This document shows, one piece after another, positions 1-8,943 of a stretch of 29,569 nt of DNA (position 1 is its first letter; each line of letters opens with the position of its first letter). The position numbers and the translations under genes were made by a program. Origin of the DNA: Anaerocolumna sp. (GTDB lineage: Bacteria > Bacillota > Clostridia > Lachnospirales > Lachnospiraceae); NCBI GenBank assembly GCA_029256035.1, contig JAQSYR010000008.1, positions 1-29,569 on the forward strand, in the 5' to 3' direction. The notes beneath the pieces are model-generated. The model saw only the letters and a program-made list of their open reading frames with translations. It ran no database searches and had not been told where the DNA came from.

Positions 1-1593
1 ATAAAATCTAATGTAGATAAAGAAATTGCGGATGCTATTCGAGAATATGACCTGGATGGTGTTATGGTAGATGAAGACTACAAAAGATATTATCCCTACG
101 AAAGTCTGGCATCAAAAGTAATTGGCTTTACAGGAAGTGATAATCAGGGAATTGTGGGTTTAGAAGTTGCTTATGAAGAATACTTAAAAGGTATTGATGG
201 TACTATATTAACACTTACAACCGCATATGGAGTTGAAATTGAGAATGCGGCAGAAGATCGTATTGAACCTCAAGCTGGAAATGACTTATATGTCAGCTTA
301 GATGTTAACATTCAAAAGTATGCAGAACAGGCTGCACAAAAAGTATTAGAAGCAAAAAATGCTAATAATGTTAAATTAATTGTAATGAGTCCTCAAAATG
401 GTGAAATTTATGCTATGGTAAATGCACCGGAGTTTAATTTAAATGATCCATTTACTTTGACCGAAAACATGTTAATTAATATAGACAAAACTACCCTGAC
501 AGCGGAAAAAGAAAACGAGCTTCTAAATAATATGTGGAGAAATGCATGTATTAGCGACACTTATGAACCAGGTTCCGCTTTTAAAATTGTGACAGCTGCT
601 GCAGCTCTGGAAGAAAAAGTGGTTGAATTAGATGATACCTTCTTTTGTCCAGGTTATAAAATTGTTGAGGATAGAAGAATCAGATGTCATAAAGTTGGTG
701 GCCATGGTAGCCAGACTTTTGTTGAGGGAATTATGAATTCCTGTAACCCTGTTTTTATGGAAATTGGGGCAAGAGTCGGTGTTACCAATATGTATAAATA
801 TTTCAGCCGATTAGGTTTATTCAATAAAACTGGAATTGATTTACCAGGAGAAGCAAAATCCATAATGCATAAACCTGAAAATATCGGAGCTGTAGAATTA
901 GCCACTATCTCTTTTGGCCAATCCTTCCAAATAACTCCGTTGCAACTGCTAGTTGCTGCAAGTGCAGTAGTAAATGGAGGTAATATTGTTACTCCTCATT
1001 TTGGAGTTCAGGTAAAAAACCCTCAGGGAAATTTAGTTAAGACTTTTCAACACCAAGGGGCAACAGAAGTAATAACCAAAGAAACTTCTGAAACAATGAA
1101 AATGTTGTTAGAGGCTGTAGTTTCAAAAGGTACCGGTAAAAGAGCATATCTGCCGGGATTTCAGATTGGCGGAAAAACAGCGACTTCAGAAAAACTCCCT
1201 AGAAGCAGTAATCGTTACATATCTTCTTTTATCGGATTTGCACCAGCTGACAATCCAAGTGTTATAGCAATTGTATTAATTGATGAACCTACCGGAATCT
1301 ATTACGGAGGAACAATTGCAGCACCTGTTATTTCAGAGGTGTTTGAGAACATACTTCCTTACCTTGGTGTAGAAGCCAGATATACAGAAACAGAAAAGGA
1401 AGAATTTGAAATTGGATCATTTCAAGTGCCGGACTTTCTTGGTCTTAGCCTTACGGAAGCCAAAAAATTAGTAAAAGAATATGAATTTGGTGAACCTTAT
1501 TATATTGGAGAGGGAGAGACTGTTGTCGAACAATTTCCTTTACCTGGAGAGACAATAAATCGAAATAGTGACTTGATTCTATACTTAGAATAG
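1..1593 (+). CDS. spoVD: SpoVD-type class B penicillin-binding protein (transpeptidase), 5' end outside window
   Basis: This is a partial gene: the frame is open from base 1 and the N-terminal membrane anchor lies upstream, so the ATG at 64 is internal. It is a D,D-transpeptidase that cross-links peptidoglycan outside the membrane. The visible part ends the dimerisation domain, and the transpeptidase domain follows. Counting from the Met at 64, the SxxK nucleophile is Ser171 (GSAFK, codon at 574), SxN is SCN at 226-228, and the third motif is KTA at 371-373 rather than KTG. A single PASTA domain fills about 451-509. The PASTA tail and the position before mraY fit SpoVD (spore cortex) or the related FtsI/PBP2B (septum). 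I favour SpoVD because Bacillus has ftsI-spoVD just before the mur genes, but the window does not show the gene upstream. The gap to mraY is 76 bases and holds a short imperfect 12-base repeat. Confidence 0.88.
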   Translation: MKSNVDKEIADAIREYDLDGVMVDEDYKRYYPYESLASKVIGFTGSDNQGIVGLEVAYEEYLKGIDGTILTLTTAYGVEIENAAEDRIEPQAGNDLYVSLDVNIQKYAEQAAQKVLEAKNANNVKLIVMSPQNGEIYAMVNAPEFNLNDPFTLTENMLINIDKTTLTAEKENELLNNMWRNACISDTYEPGSAFKIVTAAAALEEKVVELDDTFFCPGYKIVEDRRIRCHKVGGHGSQTFVEGIMNSCNPVFMEIGARVGVTNMYKYFSRLGLFNKTGIDLPGEAKSIMHKPENIGAVELATISFGQSFQITPLQLLVAASAVVNGGNIVTPHFGVQVKNPQGNLVKTFQHQGATEVITKETSETMKMLLEAVVSKGTGKRAYLPGFQIGGKTATSEKLPRSSNRYISSFIGFAPADNPSVIAIVLIDEPTGIYYGGTIAAPVISEVFENILPYLGVEARYTETEKEEFEIGSFQVPDFLGLSLTEAKKLVKEYEFGEPYYIGEGETVVEQFPLPGETINRNSDLILYLE

Positions 1594-1669
1594 AATATAA
1601 TTAGTCCGTTGGTTTACAAAAGACCTAACAAAAGACTTAATAAAAGGACCTACCCTGGAGGAAAGAAAA

Positions 1670-2638
1670 ATGAATTATAACGTATTGTTACCTGTACTAA
1701 TATCCTTTGGAATTAGTGTTGTTCTTAGTCCAATTATGATACCGTTTTTAAAAAGATTAAAGTTCGGCCAGTTCGTTCGAGATGACGGGCCAGAAAGCCA
1801 TTTGAAAAAAAGCGGAACACCAACAATGGGCGGAATCATTATACTATTAAGCATTGTACTTACATCCATTTTATATATAAAAGACTATAAAGAAATGATT
1901 CCGGTACTTTTTGTTACAGTTGGATTTGGAATCATTGGTTTTCTTGATGACTACATAAAAGTAGTTATGAAGCGCTCCTTAGGATTGCGTGCTTGGCAGA
2001 AATTAGTGGGCCAGATTTTAGTTACTGCGGTTTTTGGCTACTACCTGGTAAATTATACAGAAGTGGGAACCACCATGTTAATACCATTTACTGGTGGATT
2101 TGATAATGGTATGTATTTAGATACTTCATTTCTTTTTGTACCATTACTGTTTGTGGTAATTCTTGGAACAGTAAATGGAGCAAACTTTACAGATGGACTG
2201 GATGGACTGGCAACGAGTGTAACCCTGCTAATTGCTACTTTCTTCTCTGTTGTTGCAATAGGAATGCAAAGCGGTGTTTCACCTATTACCTGTGCAGTTG
2301 CAGGAAGTTTATTAGGCTTTTTGGTATTTAATATGTATCCGGCCAGAGTGTTTATGGGAGATACAGGTTCTCTGGCACTTGGTGGATTTGTTGCTGCTAC
2401 GGCATATATGCTTCGAATGCCATTATTTATTCTGATTGTTGGATTAATTTATATGGTAGAAGTACTTTCCGTTATATTGCAAGTAAGTTACTTTAAAGTA
2501 AGTGGTGGAAAAAGAATATTTAAAATGGCACCGATTCATCATCATTTTGAATTATGCGGATGGCCTGAAACAAGAGTTGTGGCGGTATTTGCAATAGTTA
2601 CAGCAATACTATGCATAGTTGCATTAATGGGATTATAG
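1670..2638 (+). CDS. mraY: Phospho-N-acetylmuramoyl-pentapeptide transferase MraY
   Basis: MraY transfers phospho-MurNAc-pentapeptide from UDP to undecaprenyl phosphate, making lipid I at the inner face of the membrane. The 322-residue protein has about ten hydrophobic segments, the usual topology and length. The family signatures are all present: Asp93-Asp94 in FLDDYIKV (Mg/polyprenyl site), NFTDGLDG at 172-179, FMGDTGS at 228-234 with the key Asp231, and the cytoplasmic histidine loop PIHHHFE at 288-294. The ATG at 1670 follows a good GGAGG Shine-Dalgarno at 1659-1663. It sits between spoVD and murD in the normal dcw order and is probably cotranscribed with both. Nothing in the sequence looks degraded. 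Confidence 0.97.
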   Translation: MNYNVLLPVLISFGISVVLSPIMIPFLKRLKFGQFVRDDGPESHLKKSGTPTMGGIIILLSIVLTSILYIKDYKEMIPVLFVTVGFGIIGFLDDYIKVVMKRSLGLRAWQKLVGQILVTAVFGYYLVNYTEVGTTMLIPFTGGFDNGMYLDTSFLFVPLLFVVILGTVNGANFTDGLDGLATSVTLLIATFFSVVAIGMQSGVSPITCAVAGSLLGFLVFNMYPARVFMGDTGSLALGGFVAATAYMLRMPLFILIVGLIYMVEVLSVILQVSYFKVSGGKRIFKMAPIHHHFELCGWPETRVVAVFAIVTAILCIVALMGL

Positions 2639-2668
2639 TGTTTTAGCAACGGTTTTGGAGGAAAAATA

Positions 2669-4024
2669 ATGGACTTAGAACAGAAGAAAGTTTTGGTGTT
2701 TGGAACTGGAATCAGCGGAATTGCCGCTACAAAGTTATTACAACAGGCAGGCGCTGAAATTATAATATATGATGGAAATGATAAATTAGTTGAAAGTGAG
2801 CTAATTGCTAAATTACCAGCAACTTTTTCAGGTAAAATCTTACTTGGAAAACTTCCAGAAGAGATAATCAATACTTTGGACTTAATTATATTAAGCCCAG
2901 GCGTTCCAACGGATTTAGAAATTATTAATCATATGAGAGACAAAAACATCCCTATTTGGGGAGAGATTGAACTTGCCTTTCAGTTTTCTAAAGGAAAGAT
3001 TGCTGCAATCACAGGAACTAATGGTAAAACTACTACAACAACCCTGGTTGGTGATATTATGAAAACTTACTATGAAAGTGTATTTGTAGTTGGGAATATA
3101 GGTGTGCCTTATACAGAAATGGTAACCCAGACCAATGAAAACTCGGTTACGGTTGCTGAAATGAGCAGTTTTCAGTTAGAGACAATCCAATCATTTAAAC
3201 CTAATGTTAGTGCTATATTAAATATAACTCCGGACCATTTAAATCGTCATCACACTATGAAGAATTACATAGCTGCAAAGGCAAATATAACTTTAAATCA
3301 GGATGAAAAGGATGTATGTGTCTTAAATTATGAAGATGATGCGTTACGTGAGATTGGAGCTAATCTAAAAACAAATGTAATTTACTTTAGCAGTTTAAGG
3401 AATCTGGACCAGGGTATCTATCTTGATGGTGAGAAAATATATTATAGTAAAGAGAACGAAAAAACCCTGGTATGTAATACAAGTGAATTGAATATATTTG
3501 GAAGACACAGCTATGAAAATGTTATGGCTGCAGTTGCTATTGGAATAGCACTTGAGGTACCCCTGCCTTATATTAAAAAGGCAATTACTGAGTTTGTTGC
3601 CGTAGAGCATCGCATTGAATATGTAACGACTAAAAATGGTGTAAAATATTATAATGATTCCAAAGGCACTAATCCAGATGCTTCCATGAAAGCAATAGAA
3701 TCTATGCAGACACCTACTGTCTTAATAGCTGGTGGATATGATAAAGGATCAGAATATGATCAGTGGCTAGATGCATTTGGGGATAAAATAAAATATCTGG
3801 TTTTACTAGGCCAGACAAGAGAAAAAATTGCAGAAGCCGCAAAGAATCACGGCTTTTATAATATAATTATGGTAGAAAATTTAAAAGAAGCAGTAGAAAT
3901 AAGTGCTGCAAAAGCGAATACCGGGGAGTGTGTCTTATTGTCTCCTGCCTGTGCAAGTTGGGGAATGTTTAAAAACTATGAGGAACGTGGTAGATTATTT
4001 AAAGAATATGTGAATAATTTATAA
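2669..4024 (+). CDS. murD: UDP-N-acetylmuramoylalanine--D-glutamate ligase MurD
   Basis: MurD is a cytoplasmic ATP-dependent ligase that adds D-glutamate to UDP-MurNAc-L-Ala. At 451 residues it has the standard three-domain Mur ligase layout. An N-terminal Rossmann-like domain (VLVFGTGISG near 8-17) binds the UDP substrate. The central ATPase has the P-loop GTNGKTTT at 116-123, the metal-binding glutamate Glu164 (AEMSSFQLE), the DHLNRH motif at 189-194, and Lys204 in AAKANI, which corresponds to the lysine that is carbamylated in the family. The C-terminal domain carries the NDSKGTNPDA and SPACASWGMF segments. The ATG at 2669 has a TTTGGAGGA ribosome site. The gap from mraY is only 30 bases and the next gene starts 22 bases downstream, so it lies inside one operon. 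Confidence 0.97.
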   Translation: MDLEQKKVLVFGTGISGIAATKLLQQAGAEIIIYDGNDKLVESELIAKLPATFSGKILLGKLPEEIINTLDLIILSPGVPTDLEIINHMRDKNIPIWGEIELAFQFSKGKIAAITGTNGKTTTTTLVGDIMKTYYESVFVVGNIGVPYTEMVTQTNENSVTVAEMSSFQLETIQSFKPNVSAILNITPDHLNRHHTMKNYIAAKANITLNQDEKDVCVLNYEDDALREIGANLKTNVIYFSSLRNLDQGIYLDGEKIYYSKENEKTLVCNTSELNIFGRHSYENVMAAVAIGIALEVPLPYIKKAITEFVAVEHRIEYVTTKNGVKYYNDSKGTNPDASMKAIESMQTPTVLIAGGYDKGSEYDQWLDAFGDKIKYLVLLGQTREKIAEAAKNHGFYNIIMVENLKEAVEISAAKANTGECVLLSPACASWGMFKNYEERGRLFKEYVNNL

Positions 4025-4046
4025 AAGAATCGGATAGGAGCAGTGA

Positions 4047-5192
4047 ATGACAAGAGCAGAAAGGGAACAGGGAAACAAGAAAAAATTTCATAGCTATTAT
4101 GATTACAGCCTGCTGTTCTTAACACTATTTTTAGTGTGTTTTGGATTGGTTATGATTTTTAGCACCAGTTCCTATAATGCAAGCAGAAATCATGGCAATC
4201 CATTTTACTATCTGGAAAAGCAGGCAATATTTGCTGTAATGGGTACGGTTTTAATGATAATTGTTTCTAAGATAGACTATCATTTTTATATTAAACCATT
4301 ACCTGTTTTACGAATGAAGCCGGTTACTCTATTATATATTTTGTGTATGCTTTTGCAGACTTATGTCTTGCTTTTTGGTAAAGAAATTAATGGAGCAAAG
4401 CGCTGGATTAATTTAGGCCCTCTTGGTGGTTTTCAGCCATCTGAATTATCCAAAATTGCAGTTATATTATTTACTGCGTACATAGTTAACCTGGCACCCA
4501 AACGATTGGATAAATTCAAAGGATTCTTAAGGGTTGTTGCATTTATGGCTCCCTTAATCTTATTAGTATTAATTCCAAACTTTAGTACAGCACTGGTTAT
4601 GGGGTGTATTATGATTGCCATTGCCTTTGTTGCCAGTCGTAAAAAATTGTATTTCATTGTATCAGGTATCTTTGCTGCTGGTATTGGAGCATTATTTGTT
4701 TTTGGAGTTAGTTACCGAAGTACTCGTATTGATGTATGGAGAAATGTTGAAACACATCCGAAAGGATATCAGATTTTGCAAGGTCTTTATGCCATTGCCT
4801 CAGGTGGGTTATTTGGCAGAGGTCTGGGTGAAAGCATGCAAAAGCTTGGCTTTATACCAGAATCACATAATGACATGATATTTGCAGTTGTTTGTGAAGA
4901 ACTAGGATTGTTTGGAGCAGTTTCCCTTATTATGTTGTTTGTATTAATGATTTGGCGCTTGTTTGTTGTTGCAATTAATTCACCAGACCTTTATGGCGGT
5001 TTAATTGCTGCAGGAGTCTTAACCCATATAGCAGTTCAAGTTTTACTCAATATAGCTGTTGTTACCAATACCATACCATCAACTGGTATACCTTTGCCAT
5101 TTATCAGTTATGGAGGAAGTTCATTAACAGTACTGTTAATAGAGATGGGAATTGCGTTAAGCGTATCCAATCAAATTAAATATGAAAAATAG
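4047..5192 (+). CDS. SEDS-family peptidoglycan glycosyltransferase (FtsW/SpoVE)
   Basis: This is a polytopic SEDS protein, the glycosyltransferase partner of a class B PBP, polymerising lipid II at the septum. It has 381 residues with about ten membrane spans. Diagnostic segments are NGAKRWINLGP, QPSELSKIAVI, the PNFSTALV stretch, the extracellular loop ESHNDMIFAVVCEELG, and the C-terminal PSTGIPLPFISYGGSS signature. The dcw position between murD and murA points to FtsW or its sporulation paralogue SpoVE rather than RodA. Sequence alone does not separate FtsW from SpoVE, so no symbol is given. The upstream SpoVD-type PBP makes SpoVE (a SpoVD partner in Bacillus) attractive, although in this lineage one protein may do both jobs. 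The ATG at 4047 follows ATAGGAG at 4034-4040. Confidence 0.92.
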   Translation: MTRAEREQGNKKKFHSYYDYSLLFLTLFLVCFGLVMIFSTSSYNASRNHGNPFYYLEKQAIFAVMGTVLMIIVSKIDYHFYIKPLPVLRMKPVTLLYILCMLLQTYVLLFGKEINGAKRWINLGPLGGFQPSELSKIAVILFTAYIVNLAPKRLDKFKGFLRVVAFMAPLILLVLIPNFSTALVMGCIMIAIAFVASRKKLYFIVSGIFAAGIGALFVFGVSYRSTRIDVWRNVETHPKGYQILQGLYAIASGGLFGRGLGESMQKLGFIPESHNDMIFAVVCEELGLFGAVSLIMLFVLMIWRLFVVAINSPDLYGGLIAAGVLTHIAVQVLLNIAVVTNTIPSTGIPLPFISYGGSSLTVLLIEMGIALSVSNQIKYEK

Positions 5193-5229
5193 GTATTTAC
5201 TTTAATCCATTGGCTACAAGCACAAAACA

Positions 5230-5258
5230 TTGAATATATCATATAGTATTAGTATATT
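5230..5258 (+). promoter_or_regulatory. Candidate sigma-A promoter before murA
   Basis: TTGAAT at 5230-5235 and TATATT at 5253-5258 are separated by exactly 17 bases, in the 86-base gap between the SEDS gene and murA. The -35 match is 4 of 6 and the -10 match 5 of 6. The region is AT-rich, so chance matches are likely. The gap is the longest inside the murA upstream block, which makes an internal promoter plausible. Confidence 0.35.
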
Positions 5259-5278
5259 TCTAATTATAGAGGTGTACC

Positions 5279-6532
5279 ATGTCAGTGATTGAGATTGTTG
5301 GAGGAAAGCAGCTGAATGGAGAAGTTAATATACAAGGTTCAAAAAATGCAGTTTTACCAATTTTAGCAGCAACCGTACTGGTAAATGGAATTACAAAACT
5401 AAATCATTGCCCTAAAATATTAGATGTATTTCATATGATTAAGATTCTAGAATCCATAGGTTGTGCCGTTGTTTGGGAAGGCTCTACCATAATTGTAGAT
5501 TCAACAAAACTAAGTACTTCCACAATACCGGAAGATTTAGTTAAAAAAATGAGATCTTCTATTATAATGATGGGTGCAATGCTTGGGCGAATGGGGTCTG
5601 TTGTTATAACTTTTCCTGGTGGTTGCACCATTGGTGCCAGACCAATTGATTATCATTTGAGCGCTTTTAAAAAAATGAATATATCCATCGAAGAAAAGGA
5701 CGGGCTAATTTACTGTTCAACTACCTGTATCAATGGAACCGACATCTATTTGAAATTTCCTAGTGTGGGAGCAACCGAGAATATTATTCTCGCTGCAGTA
5801 CTTGCTAATGGAAAAACCAGAATTTATAATGCTGCAAGAGAACCAGAAATTAAGGAATTATGTAATTTCTTAAATGCATCCGGTGCAGATATTGCAGGTG
5901 TAGGTACAGATAACCTTGAAATTAACGGTGTTTCGTCTCTTCACCATGTAATTTATACAGTGGAATCTGATCGAATTGTAGCCGGAACTTATTTAGCCGC
6001 AGTAGCGGGGACTGGTGGGAAAGCTACCATGAATGGTGTTGACTGTAACAGTCAACAGAGTGTAATTCAAGTACTTGAAGATATGGGATGCAACATAAAG
6101 TGTGGTATGAATAGTATTACCATAGAATCAAGTGGAAAATTAAAACCGGTATCTGTTATTCGAACTATGCCATATCCGGGTTTTCCAACCGATATGCAGT
6201 CACAAATGATGTCCGTTCTTATGAAATCTTCTGGTGTCAGCAGAATTATAGAAGATATATTTGAAGGAAGATATCAAAATGTAAGGGAACAACTTAAATT
6301 TGGCGCCAACATTGAAATTTTGGGTAGGGAAGCCATTGTTGAGGGAGTATCTAGGCTGCATGGCAGTGAGGTATATGCCAGTGAATTAAGAGGAGGGGCT
6401 GCACTTGTAATCGCCGGTTTAATGGCAGAAGGTAAAACGGTTTTGCATAATCCCGTTTATATTGAAAGAGGATATGAGGATATATGCAGAGATTTATCCT
6501 GTTTAGGTGCAGATATTAACTACATTAGTTAA
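5279..6532 (+). CDS. murA: UDP-N-acetylglucosamine 1-carboxyvinyltransferase MurA
   Basis: MurA catalyses the first committed step of peptidoglycan synthesis, moving enolpyruvate from PEP to UDP-GlcNAc in the cytosol. The 417-residue length is typical. The N-terminus GGKQLNGEVNIQGSKNAVLP carries the substrate-binding Lys22-Asn23 pair, and the catalytic cysteine is Cys116 in the loop PGGCTIGARPID. Because Cys rather than Asp is present, the enzyme should be fosfomycin-sensitive by family knowledge. The C-terminal half has the expected PGFPTDMQ and RGGAALV segments. The ATG at 5279 follows an AGAGGTG ribosome site. Its place here, where Bacillus has murG-murB, is a local rearrangement. Clostridia often carry two murA paralogues, and I cannot tell from the window which copy this is. 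Confidence 0.95.
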   Translation: MSVIEIVGGKQLNGEVNIQGSKNAVLPILAATVLVNGITKLNHCPKILDVFHMIKILESIGCAVVWEGSTIIVDSTKLSTSTIPEDLVKKMRSSIIMMGAMLGRMGSVVITFPGGCTIGARPIDYHLSAFKKMNISIEEKDGLIYCSTTCINGTDIYLKFPSVGATENIILAAVLANGKTRIYNAAREPEIKELCNFLNASGADIAGVGTDNLEINGVSSLHHVIYTVESDRIVAGTYLAAVAGTGGKATMNGVDCNSQQSVIQVLEDMGCNIKCGMNSITIESSGKLKPVSVIRTMPYPGFPTDMQSQMMSVLMKSSGVSRIIEDIFEGRYQNVREQLKFGANIEILGREAIVEGVSRLHGSEVYASELRGGAALVIAGLMAEGKTVLHNPVYIERGYEDICRDLSCLGADINYIS

Positions 6533-6554
6533 GTAATTTAATTTGGGGGACTAC

Positions 6555-7286
6555 ATGAGAGAAAAAAGAAAAAAGAGTAACCATAAATTAATAAAATTTC
6601 TTGCTGTCTGTATTGCTGCCTCGATTATGTTTTTCGCATTTATGGCATCCTGTAATCTCCATAATGTTATAGTAGAAGGTAACACCCATTATTCTGAAGA
6701 AGAATTAAAGAAAAAAATCATTATGAAAGCTACAGATCATAATGCGGTGTTTCTTTATCTACGCTATAAATACGGAGAAAAGGTGAATATTCCATTTGTT
6801 GATGATGTTGATGTTGAACTAGTTGACAAAAATACAGTCAAAATACATGTATATGAGAAAGTGGTTACCGGCTGCATAGAATATATGAGCGGATATATGT
6901 ATTTTGACAAAGATGGCATTGTAGTGGAAAGCTCTAATGAAAAACTTGATAATGTGCCATTTATTACAGGTTTAAATTTTGACAGGATTATCTTATATAG
7001 TAAACTGGAAGTCAATAATGATGCAATTTTTAATATCATACTTAATCTAACTCAGTTAATTCGAAAATATGAATTAAATATCGAAAAAATTGATTTTAAT
7101 TCAAATTTGGAAGTTTCATTTTATCATGAAGACATAAAAATTTTACTAGGAAAACGTGATACCTATGACGAACAAATAGCGGAATTAAAGAATCTGCTAC
7201 CAAAAGCAAAAGGACAAAAAATTCTTCTGGATATGAAAAATTTTACCGAAGGACAGGAGAGAATAATTGCAACTCCTTTGAATTAA
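6555..7286 (+). CDS. ftsQ: Cell division protein FtsQ/DivIB
   Basis: This is a bitopic divisome protein that bridges cytoplasmic and external division factors. The N-terminus is a short basic tail (MREKRKKSNHK), followed by one membrane span at about residues 13-31, then a POTRA domain beginning with NLHNVIVEGNTHYSEEELKKKI. The FtsQ/DivIB beta domain makes up the rest. I place the start at the ATG at 6555, giving 243 residues, with TTGGGGGA at 6543-6550 as the ribosome site. A TTG at 6543 in the same frame would start inside that site and adds only four residues. It is 22 bases downstream of murA and probably cotranscribed. The sequence is weakly conserved, as usual for this family, so identification rests on architecture and position between murA and ftsZ. 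Confidence 0.85.
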   Translation: MREKRKKSNHKLIKFLAVCIAASIMFFAFMASCNLHNVIVEGNTHYSEEELKKKIIMKATDHNAVFLYLRYKYGEKVNIPFVDDVDVELVDKNTVKIHVYEKVVTGCIEYMSGYMYFDKDGIVVESSNEKLDNVPFITGLNFDRIILYSKLEVNNDAIFNIILNLTQLIRKYELNIEKIDFNSNLEVSFYHEDIKILLGKRDTYDEQIAELKNLLPKAKGQKILLDMKNFTEGQERIIATPLN

Positions 7287-7302
7287 AAAAATAAATTTAG
7301 GG

Positions 7303-7331
7303 TTGATTATTTTGTCAATAAAAGATATTAT
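7303..7331 (+). promoter_or_regulatory. Candidate sigma-A promoter for ftsZ
   Basis: The 206-base gap between ftsQ and ftsZ contains TTGATT at 7303-7308 and TATTAT at 7326-7331 with a 17-base spacer. An overlapping alternative is TTGTCA at 7312-7317 with TATAGG 18 bases later. Long gaps with separate promoters before ftsZ are common. The choice between these elements cannot be made from sequence alone. No open frame of note lies in the gap. Confidence 0.35.
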
Positions 7332-7492
7332 ATACTATAGGATTAAAGATTTATTTGACTATTTATATAGGTTGTTAAGAGTTTATATAAAGAATCGGTT
7401 GAATAATTATGAATAAGGGCTATAACGATGATTGCTGAAATATAGCATCTGATGTTTATAAGAATGATAAGTATAGTGAAGGAGGATGTACC

Positions 7493-8725
7493 TTGCTTGA
7501 AATAAGAACAAACGAAGCTGATTCATCTGCAAAGATACTTGTAATTGGAGTCGGCGGTGCAGGGAATAATGCTGTTAATAGAATGATTGAAGAAAATATC
7601 GTTGGTGTTGATTTTATCTGTGTTAATACGGACAAGCAGCATTTGAAAAATTGCAAGGCACCACAGTGTATTCAAATTGGGGAGAAACTGACAAAAGGAT
7701 TAGGAGCTGGTGCCCAACCAGAGATTGGGGCACAGGCTGCAGAAGAAAGTAGAGAAGAATTAACAGAAATCATAAAAGGCTCTGATATGGTATTTGTAAC
7801 CTGTGGTATGGGTGGTGGAACCGGTACAGGTGCTGCACCTGTTGTTGCTCAGATTGCTAAAGATATGGGAATTCTTACTGTTGGTATTGTTACAAAACCT
7901 TTTAAATTTGAAGCAAAAGCTCGTATGAATAATGCAGTAAACGGTATTGAAAGACTAAAAGATCATGTAGATACCTTAATTGTTATTCCTAATGATAAAT
8001 TATTAGAAATTGTTGATAGAAGAACAACTATGCCGGATGCTTTAAGAAAAGCAGATGAAGTATTACAGCAAGGTGTACAGGGAATTACAGATTTAATTAA
8101 CGTTCCCGGATTAATTAACTTAGATTTTGCAGATGTTCAGACAGTAATGAAGGATAAGGGTATTGCTCATATAGGAATTGGTGTTGGAAAAGGTGATGAT
8201 AAGTGCATTGATGCAGTGAATCAGGCAATTACCAGTCCTTTATTAGAGACAACCATTCAGGGTGCATCTCATGTCATTATTAATATTTCAGGAGATATCA
8301 GCCTGATTGAAGCCAATGAAGCAGCAACTTTGGTTCAAGAACTTTCAGGAGATGCTGCTAATATTATATTTGGTGCTATGTATGATGATTCTGTGCCGGA
8401 TCAGGCATCTATAACTGTTATTGCTACTGGTTTAGACAGTGCCAATGCAGGGGTTAGAGAAGCAAAAGGACCTAGCTTCTTAAAGCAGCCAGTTACAAGA
8501 CCAGAATTTAAATATAACAGCAGTGTGAATATGAATACACAATATCAAAGAGCCCAGTCACAAACAGCTGCAACAAGCAATACTATGAATCCCATTAATA
8601 CAAAACCAGTTAATCAGGGCAATTCCAATTCTTTTTCTGAAAGAAGTAATAATTTCAACGGTGGTGCAGAAACCGGTGGAATTAAGATTCCTGAATTTCT
8701 TCAAAAGAATAGAAATCATAAGTAA
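7493..8725 (+). CDS. ftsZ: Cell division GTPase FtsZ
   Basis: FtsZ is the tubulin-like GTPase that polymerises into the cytokinetic ring at mid-cell, and at the polar septum during sporulation. The protein has 410 residues. The nucleotide fold begins with VIGVGGAGNNAVNRM, the tubulin signature GGGTGTG is at 107-113, and the synergy (T7) loop reads NLDFADVQTVM. A low-complexity Asn/Thr/Gln/Ser linker of roughly 75 residues leads to the conserved C-terminal peptide IKIPEFLQK, which binds partners such as SepF or FtsA. The start is TTG at 7493, since GGAGG at 7481-7485 is spaced seven bases before it and the family N-terminus MLEIRTNE fits. No ftsA lies upstream. A strong terminator follows. Confidence 0.98.
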   Translation: MLEIRTNEADSSAKILVIGVGGAGNNAVNRMIEENIVGVDFICVNTDKQHLKNCKAPQCIQIGEKLTKGLGAGAQPEIGAQAAEESREELTEIIKGSDMVFVTCGMGGGTGTGAAPVVAQIAKDMGILTVGIVTKPFKFEAKARMNNAVNGIERLKDHVDTLIVIPNDKLLEIVDRRTTMPDALRKADEVLQQGVQGITDLINVPGLINLDFADVQTVMKDKGIAHIGIGVGKGDDKCIDAVNQAITSPLLETTIQGASHVIINISGDISLIEANEAATLVQELSGDAANIIFGAMYDDSVPDQASITVIATGLDSANAGVREAKGPSFLKQPVTRPEFKYNSSVNMNTQYQRAQSQTAATSNTMNPINTKPVNQGNSNSFSERSNNFNGGAETGGIKIPEFLQKNRNHK

Positions 8726-8767
8726 GTAATTGTTTTGATATAAATTAAATAGGACAAGCATATCTTA

Positions 8768-8798
8768 TAGCATGATCATTGATCATGCTATTTTTTTT
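8768..8798 (+). terminator. Rho-independent terminator after ftsZ
   Basis: A perfect inverted repeat, TAGCATGATCA (8768-8778) and TGATCATGCTA (8780-8790), is followed at once by eight T residues (8791-8798). In practice it would fold as about nine pairs with a small loop. It lies 43 bases after the ftsZ stop and separates the division cluster from the sporulation sigma locus. Confidence 0.93.
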
Positions 8799-8943
8799 GC
8801 GAAAAATTCCTTCCTTTTTTGCTAAATCTTTGCGAAATACGACAGATTATGAATAAATAACATATATTTGGATTGTATAAAGCAGATTTAGTAAACATTT
8901 TGTAGGTATGAGTAAATGAAAAAGACAAATTAATTACCAGGAA

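Noticed and set aside
4615..4878. An 87-codon + frame inside the FtsW/SpoVE gene
   Set aside because: It is a shadow in another frame of a clearly conserved SEDS protein and lacks any recognisable domain.
8829..8837. TTTGCGAAA as a forward 0A box upstream of spoIIGA
   Set aside because: It would need an inserted base to match TTTGTCGAAA; only the reversed TACGACA a few bases later is close to consensus.
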